From contig CABHOW010000167.1 of NCBI GenBank assembly GCA_902168225.1, positions 1 through 64,000 on the forward strand: DNA of 64,000 bases, in the 5' to 3' direction. The notes under the pieces are model-generated. The model worked only from the letters and a program-made list of their open reading frames with translations. It had not been told where the DNA came from and ran no database searches. The DNA comes from an uncultured Flavihumibacter sp. (GTDB lineage: Bacteria; Bacteroidota; Bacteroidia; Chitinophagales; Chitinophagaceae). Made by a program: the position numbers and the translations under genes. Positions 60,628-64,000 of this stretch are shown in pieces (position 1 is the stretch's first letter; each line of letters begins with the position of its first letter).

Positions 60628-62325
60628 CTATTTCAAGTGTGTCAAAATGGAATTCAAAATCAGGTTTGCTCTTGCCTCAGCAAAGTCTTCAAATTTATCT
60701 TCCGTCCATAGCGTTTCATCAGCAGGAATTAAATGCCGTTTTACAAAGGCAGCTTTATCATTTACATGATTATTAATCCAATCCCCGAACGGACTTGCAT
60801 TTTTTAATCCCCGGTTAGTGCTGAAATCTATCAGTTGAAAGTTTTTGATGCTGTTGATTTTTGATGATTCAACTTTTAATGACTCTAATATTGATTTAGG
60901 CATGATGTGGTCAATATCATTTATCCTGATAGTCTGTCCCCTGTCGTACATAAGATAATAAACAAATGAATTTTCTAATTCATCGAGATTATATATAGTA
61001 TATGTTCTCGTAAATGTTATTGGGTGGTCAGTATAAACCTGAAACAATTCATCGGTGGGAAAATCTTTGTTTTTATAGTGCTGCATCTTATCCAATAGTT
61101 TACGGATGCCAGTTTTGTAGGGTATCCAGCCTGCACCTTTACTTTTGAAAACTCCGTTTATAAGTGAATGATAAATCCACCTTTCCATTTTGGGATGCTC
61201 CGTGTTTTTAGCATCAAAATTTGCAAAGAATTTTTCCAATTCCACAACGCTTATCGGCTTATGAAAAAGATGATAGGCGATAAAAAACAACGGAATAAAG
61301 GAACGGTTACCATCTTTATAGTAATAATATAATTTTGAATTAATGAGAAAATCTTTAAGACATTTCAGAGTTACTTTAATCCTTTCTCTGTTTTTTATAG
61401 CGAATTGTGCATCGGCTGCTTCAATCGCAGCCATCTCCTTTTTGTGATTGTCCTGCAACAGAAATATTAACTTGATAAGGTTGTCCTGTGTTAATCCTAT
61501 TTCTTCATAGCTCTTTAATGTTTCTTCCAAAAAGCCTTCCATTTCCCATTCAAAACCTTTGAGCACAGATGCTACCAAATCAAAAGAAGAAAGCTTGGTG
61601 CCACCATCATTTAATCTTCTGAAAAGTTCCACTATTCTTTGCTTATTGGTTATTTCATCAAATGATTTATTTACCGATACTTTTGAAATGCCAAGACAAT
61701 CTGCTGTTAATGTATTCTTGTAAAAAGCCTTTATATTTTTTTCAGCATGTCTTATCTGAATGGTATCCTGAATATTTAGTGCCTTAATTATTTCCTCGGC
61801 CACCTGGTCTTCATCGTTGGTATCTTTTAGTCTTTTAAGTAATGAACTGGCGAGATACCAGTTGTGTTCAGGTATTGTTCTATCCTCATTTCCCTTTGAT
61901 TGCCTGGGCAGTTTACTCTCTTCTTTCTCAAACTTAAATTCAAATTCCGTATTATAATCGCTGTACAAATCAAAGTACAAAACCTTACCATTGAAACTTC
62001 CTTTCAATCCGATATAGAAAGATTGCAATCGCTGCTGCCCATCAATAACGAAATGCTGTAATTGAGTTAGAGAATCCACTTGCCTTGAATTAATAATGCC
62101 ACCATCTTTTGTAAAAGAACGGTAATTAAACAACGGCTTGCTTCCTTTTTCTTCCTCAATTACCATTATACCCCCAAAGGAATCTCCTTTCAAGAGTGTA
62201 TCAAACAGTAATTCCATTTTTTCCTCATCCCAAACCAGTCGCCTTTGAATTACGGGGAGAACAAATTTATCTTCTTCGATTTCATTTATTACGTCCGATA
62301 TTTTATAAGATTTCCATATAGCCAT
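60628..62325 (-). CDS. DUF262/DUF1524 protein, GmrSD-like restriction enzyme
   Basis: 565 aa. N-terminal DUF262 (ParB-like NTPase) with VIQRRLVWDEEKMELL (about 24-40) and IDGQQRLQSFYIGL (about 93-106), then helical middle, and a C-terminal DUF1524/HNH nuclease with DIDHIMPKSIL (about 466-476) and LIDFSTNRGLKN. GmrSD-type enzymes cut glucosylated or otherwise modified phage DNA; here S and D parts form one chain, as is common. The start codon lies 57 bp from the double-hairpin element at 62383. Confidence 0.85.
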   Translation of the reverse strand: MAIWKSYKISDVINEIEEDKFVLPVIQRRLVWDEEKMELLFDTLLKGDSFGGIMVIEEEKGSKPLFNYRSFTKDGGIINSRQVDSLTQLQHFVIDGQQRLQSFYIGLKGSFNGKVLYFDLYSDYNTEFEFKFEKEESKLPRQSKGNEDRTIPEHNWYLASSLLKRLKDTNDEDQVAEEIIKALNIQDTIQIRHAEKNIKAFYKNTLTADCLGISKVSVNKSFDEITNKQRIVELFRRLNDGGTKLSSFDLVASVLKGFEWEMEGFLEETLKSYEEIGLTQDNLIKLIFLLQDNHKKEMAAIEAADAQFAIKNRERIKVTLKCLKDFLINSKLYYYYKDGNRSFIPLFFIAYHLFHKPISVVELEKFFANFDAKNTEHPKMERWIYHSLINGVFKSKGAGWIPYKTGIRKLLDKMQHYKNKDFPTDELFQVYTDHPITFTRTYTIYNLDELENSFVYYLMYDRGQTIRINDIDHIMPKSILESLKVESSKINSIKNFQLIDFSTNRGLKNASPFGDWINNHVNDKAAFVKRHLIPADETLWTEDKFEDFAEARANLILNSILTHLK

Positions 62326-62382
62326 AAACAGTTAGTTAGTGAACTGCTAATTTAGACTGATTTTCTTAATTATCGGGGAGAC

Positions 62383-62520
62383 CCGGCACAGTCCTTCTGC
62401 CTTTCCAACAATTATCCTTTAATATAACAGATGGCAGAACCACTGTGCCGGACAATAAAATCTGGAATTGAGTTTGGCTATCGGCAGATTTACATTACCT
62501 GTCCTGCCAAACACAATTCC
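62383..62520 (+). repeat. Double-hairpin element, copy 1
   Basis: Hairpin I: CCGGCACAGT (62383-62392) with ACTGTGCCGG (62442-62451), enclosing an inner stem TTCTGCC/GGCAGAA. Exactly 12 bp later hairpin II: GGAATTGAGTTTGGC (62464-62478) with GCCAAACACAATTCC (62506-62520). The same layout, with compensating changes in both arms of hairpin I, occurs at 63163-63279. It lies between the DUF262 gene and the gamma-glutamylcyclotransferase-like gene. Confidence 0.8.
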
Positions 62521-62540
62521 AGACAATCAAGGATGCAATG

Positions 62541-62561
62541 TAAATTTGTGTTCTAAATTTG
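62541..62561 (+). promoter_or_regulatory. -7 promoter elements of the cyclotransferase-like gene
   Basis: Two TAAATTTG boxes (62541-62548 and 62554-62561) fit the Bacteroidota -7 consensus TAnnTTTG, 21 and 8 bp before ATG 62570. They follow hairpin II immediately, so this gene has its own promoter within the interval between the repeats. Confidence 0.5.
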
Positions 62562-62569
62562 AATGCTAT

Positions 62570-63076
62570 ATGTTGATTTTTGCTTACGGCTCTAATATGA
62601 ATCTGAACAGACTTTCACAAAGAGTTCCTTCAGCAAAGAAGGTTTCCAACGCATTTCTTCCGGGATATAAATTAGTGTGCAATAAGGTTAGTAAAAAAGA
62701 CGGGTCTGCGAAAGCGAATATTATTAAGACTGATAATCTTGCCGATTTGGTTTGGGGAGTGTTGTTTACCATTGATAGTAATGAAAAATCGCAGCTTGAT
62801 AAAGCAGAAGGTTTAGGTATGGGTTATCATGAGGACAATTTGACTTTTTTTTATGACGCCGGCAATGCTTACACTGCCCAGGTTTATATTGCCGATAGTA
62901 AATCCATAGATAACACTTTGCTTCCCTATGACTGGTATAAAGAGTTTATAGTAACCGGTGCCATCCAGAATAAATTACCTGAAGGATATATTTCACAGCT
63001 ACAAGCTATTGCCTGCATTTGTGACCCTGATGAAGAAAGAAGAACGAAAAACTATTGTATTATTTCAGGTAAGTAA
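62570..63076 (+). CDS. Gamma-glutamylcyclotransferase-like (GGCT/AIG2-like) protein
   Basis: 168 aa from ATG 62570, chosen because MLIFAYGSNM is the usual start of the fold; upstream in-frame sequence runs through the repeat element. YGSNM (6-10) forms the substrate loop and E80 (DKAEGLGMGY) fits the catalytic glutamate. It would cyclise a gamma-glutamyl-amine to 5-oxoproline, or act on another small substrate. It stands alone between two double-hairpin elements, like a gene cassette. Confidence 0.85.
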   Translation: MLIFAYGSNMNLNRLSQRVPSAKKVSNAFLPGYKLVCNKVSKKDGSAKANIIKTDNLADLVWGVLFTIDSNEKSQLDKAEGLGMGYHEDNLTFFYDAGNAYTAQVYIADSKSIDNTLLPYDWYKEFIVTGAIQNKLPEGYISQLQAIACICDPDEERRTKNYCIISGK

Positions 63077-63162
63077 TATTTTTTGTTTACCAGCTTATAA
63101 TTCTTTGTTCATCTTCTGTTGCGACGCTCCGTTCATCGTTCTGTTCTTCTATCAGCAAAGAC

Positions 63163-63279
63163 CCGGTGCAGTACACCCGTCTTATTTCTTTTCCGCCTCC
63201 GGCAAATAAGCCGTGAGAACTGCACCGGATAAAAATATTGGGAATTGAGATTGCTTCATTCTTCAGCAAACACAATTCC
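63163..63279 (+). repeat. Double-hairpin element, copy 2
   Basis: Hairpin I: CCGGTGCAGT (63163-63172) with ACTGCACCGG (63219-63228), inner stem CTTATTT/AAATAAG. After 12 bp hairpin II: GGAATTGAGATTGC (63241-63254) with GCAAACACAATTCC (63266-63279). Relative to copy 1, two hairpin-I pairs are changed on both arms (C-G to T-A, A-T to G-C), so pairing is conserved while sequence is not. Confidence 0.8.
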
Positions 63280-63617
63280 AGACACTCAAATCACATAGCC
63301 TTTTCAACTTTCATTTCTTTTCCCTTCTCTCAAAGACACAACAAACAGTTATAACCTGTTTTGTAAGAAAATGGGCAAAAGCGAAAGCGAAGCTATGCGG
63401 CTACGACAATGACTTATCAAAGTGCAAAAAGACTACGGCATAAACAAGAATATACCACACTACTTAAGATTTTATTTATTCCGTTTCCTTTTTGCTTCCA
63501 TGCAGCCGCCTTATTATAATGCTTTCTTTTTTTCCATTTTTTCTTTTACAAAACATTTTTTTTCATCAGCAGAACACAATTAAACAATCATTTTTTAAAC
63601 ATTTAAAATTTCATGTT
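63280..63617. other. AT-rich gap before ssb, no gene seen
   Basis: 338 bp with no supported gene. It contains poly-T/poly-A tracts (63520-63600), a likely promoter region for ssb, and only very short open frames. No tRNA, origin or integrase site could be recognised. Confidence 0.6.
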
Positions 63618-64000
63618 ATGGAAATCATCGGCAGAATTACCGCAGATGCGACAGTGAACGAAACAAAAGCAGGGAAAAAGGTGGTGAACTTTTCTATTGC
63701 TATTAATGACACTTACAAAACAAAAGACAGCAGCGAAGTACAGAAGATTGTAACCTATGTAAACTGTGCTTACTGGATTAACCCCGGTATTGCAAAGTAT
63801 TTAATTAAGGGTGGTTTGGTTGAATGTGCAGGCAGGATTGGTGTAAATGCTTACACCAGCAAAGACGGCGAAGTAAAAGCCAGCCTTACATTTCATGTAA
63901 ACAGTATTAAGCTGCATGGAAAGCCAAATGGCGGCAGCAGTACACCTGCGCCGGTTGTGCCAATGAACACAGCACCAGCCGCAGCACTTTCACAAGTTGC
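63618..64000 (+). CDS. ssb: Single-stranded DNA-binding protein, mobile-element type (partial)
   Basis: At least 127 aa, running off the window. It begins MEIIGRITADATVNETKAGKKVVNFSIAINDTY and continues as an OB-fold (VNCAYWINPGIAKYLIKGGLVECAGRIGVNAYTSKDGEVKASLTFHVNSIKL), with a Pro/Ala/Gly-rich linker starting at about 108. The pattern resembles SSB proteins of Bacteroidota plasmids and conjugative elements more than the chromosomal copy, which supports the mobile-element reading of this contig. The C-terminal acidic tail is outside the window. Confidence 0.88.
   Translation, partial: MEIIGRITADATVNETKAGKKVVNFSIAINDTYKTKDSSEVQKIVTYVNCAYWINPGIAKYLIKGGLVECAGRIGVNAYTSKDGEVKASLTFHVNSIKLHGKPNGGSSTPAPVVPMNTAPAAALSQV

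Noticed and set aside
62383-63279. Integron attC sites
   Set aside because: The arms do not fit the RYYYAAC/GTTRRRY attC consensus, and the order of the arms is reversed (GTTTGGC before GCCAAAC). No integrase is visible. The elements are therefore reported only as structured repeats.
1-64000. CRISPR array, tRNA, rRNA, transposase or integrase genes
   Set aside because: None could be recognised. The only repeated DNA families seen are the 74-bp repeat, the double-hairpin element and short repeats inside genes.

Overview
This window is AT-rich DNA from a member of the Bacteroidota, most likely the Chitinophagaceae. The case rests on TAnnTTTG-type -7 promoter elements, start codons without clear Shine-Dalgarno sites, signal peptides ending in FAQ/NAQ, TonB receptors with carboxypeptidase-like N-terminal domains, and Bacteroidota-type fusions such as CzcA-CzcC. 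The first 71 bases are Illumina/Nextera adapter, so position 1 is a contig end. The last gene is an ssb of the type carried by Bacteroidota plasmids and conjugative elements, so the window reads as the metal-resistance cargo of a mobile element.

Layout. (1) 0.2-8.3 kb: a Cus-like copper/silver module with an exported HMA-like protein, a four-repeat heavy-metal-binding (HMBD) protein, an RND pump split into two reading frames, a TolC-type channel and two HMBD-tagged adaptor lipoproteins. (2) 8.3-12.1 kb: an ECF sigma factor, a membrane-anchored anti-sigma-like/beta-barrel protein, a beta-propeller lipoprotein and a DUF305 lipoprotein; a GGCAAC-N18-GTAYCA promoter occurs upstream of both operons and once more at 15.8 kb. 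(3) 12.2-15.7 kb: a helix-hairpin-helix/nuclease-like protein and a FecA-like TonB receptor. (4) 16.1-27.6 kb: a second RND module with TolC, adaptor, several exported His-rich or HMBD proteins, a ceramidase-like membrane protein and the RND pump. (5) 27.6-42.1 kb: a stretch bounded by two direct copies of a 74-bp repeat, holding a methyltransferase, DUF2911, a Met-rich DUF2231 protein, multicopper oxidase, CPH-type copper ATPase, PepSY protein and the CzcA-CzcC fusion with CzcB. (6) 42.1-51.2 kb: metallopeptidase, SulP-carbonic anhydrase fusion, MgtC, CDF exporter, a six-helix membrane protein and a Zn/Cd ATPase. (7) 51.5-55.1 kb: Cys-rich protein, HMA-like protein, TlpA-like thioredoxin (frameshifted) and TonB receptor. 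(8) 55.1-58.8 kb: a DtxR/MntR-type regulator divergent from a di-heme protein, Rieske protein and outer-membrane barrel. (9) 58.8-60.1 kb: ArsR, MerT-MerP fusion and GDCCVxC protein, with no mercuric reductase. (10) 60.1-64.0 kb: a small nuclease-like ORF, a GmrSD-like DUF262/DUF1524 protein, a gamma-glutamylcyclotransferase-like gene between two related double-hairpin elements, and the start of ssb.

Together the genes would bind Cu/Ag in the periplasm (HMBD, HMA, Met-rich and His-rich proteins), oxidise Cu(I) (multicopper oxidase), and export Cu/Ag and Zn/Co/Cd through three RND systems, two P1B ATPases and a CDF exporter. Metal specificities are inferred from family motifs, not tested. The most noteworthy points are the three-copy ECF promoter, the covarying double hairpins around one gene, the repeat-bounded 14.4-kb copper/zinc segment, and the regulator/di-heme/Rieske/barrel cluster, which I cannot match to a described system.
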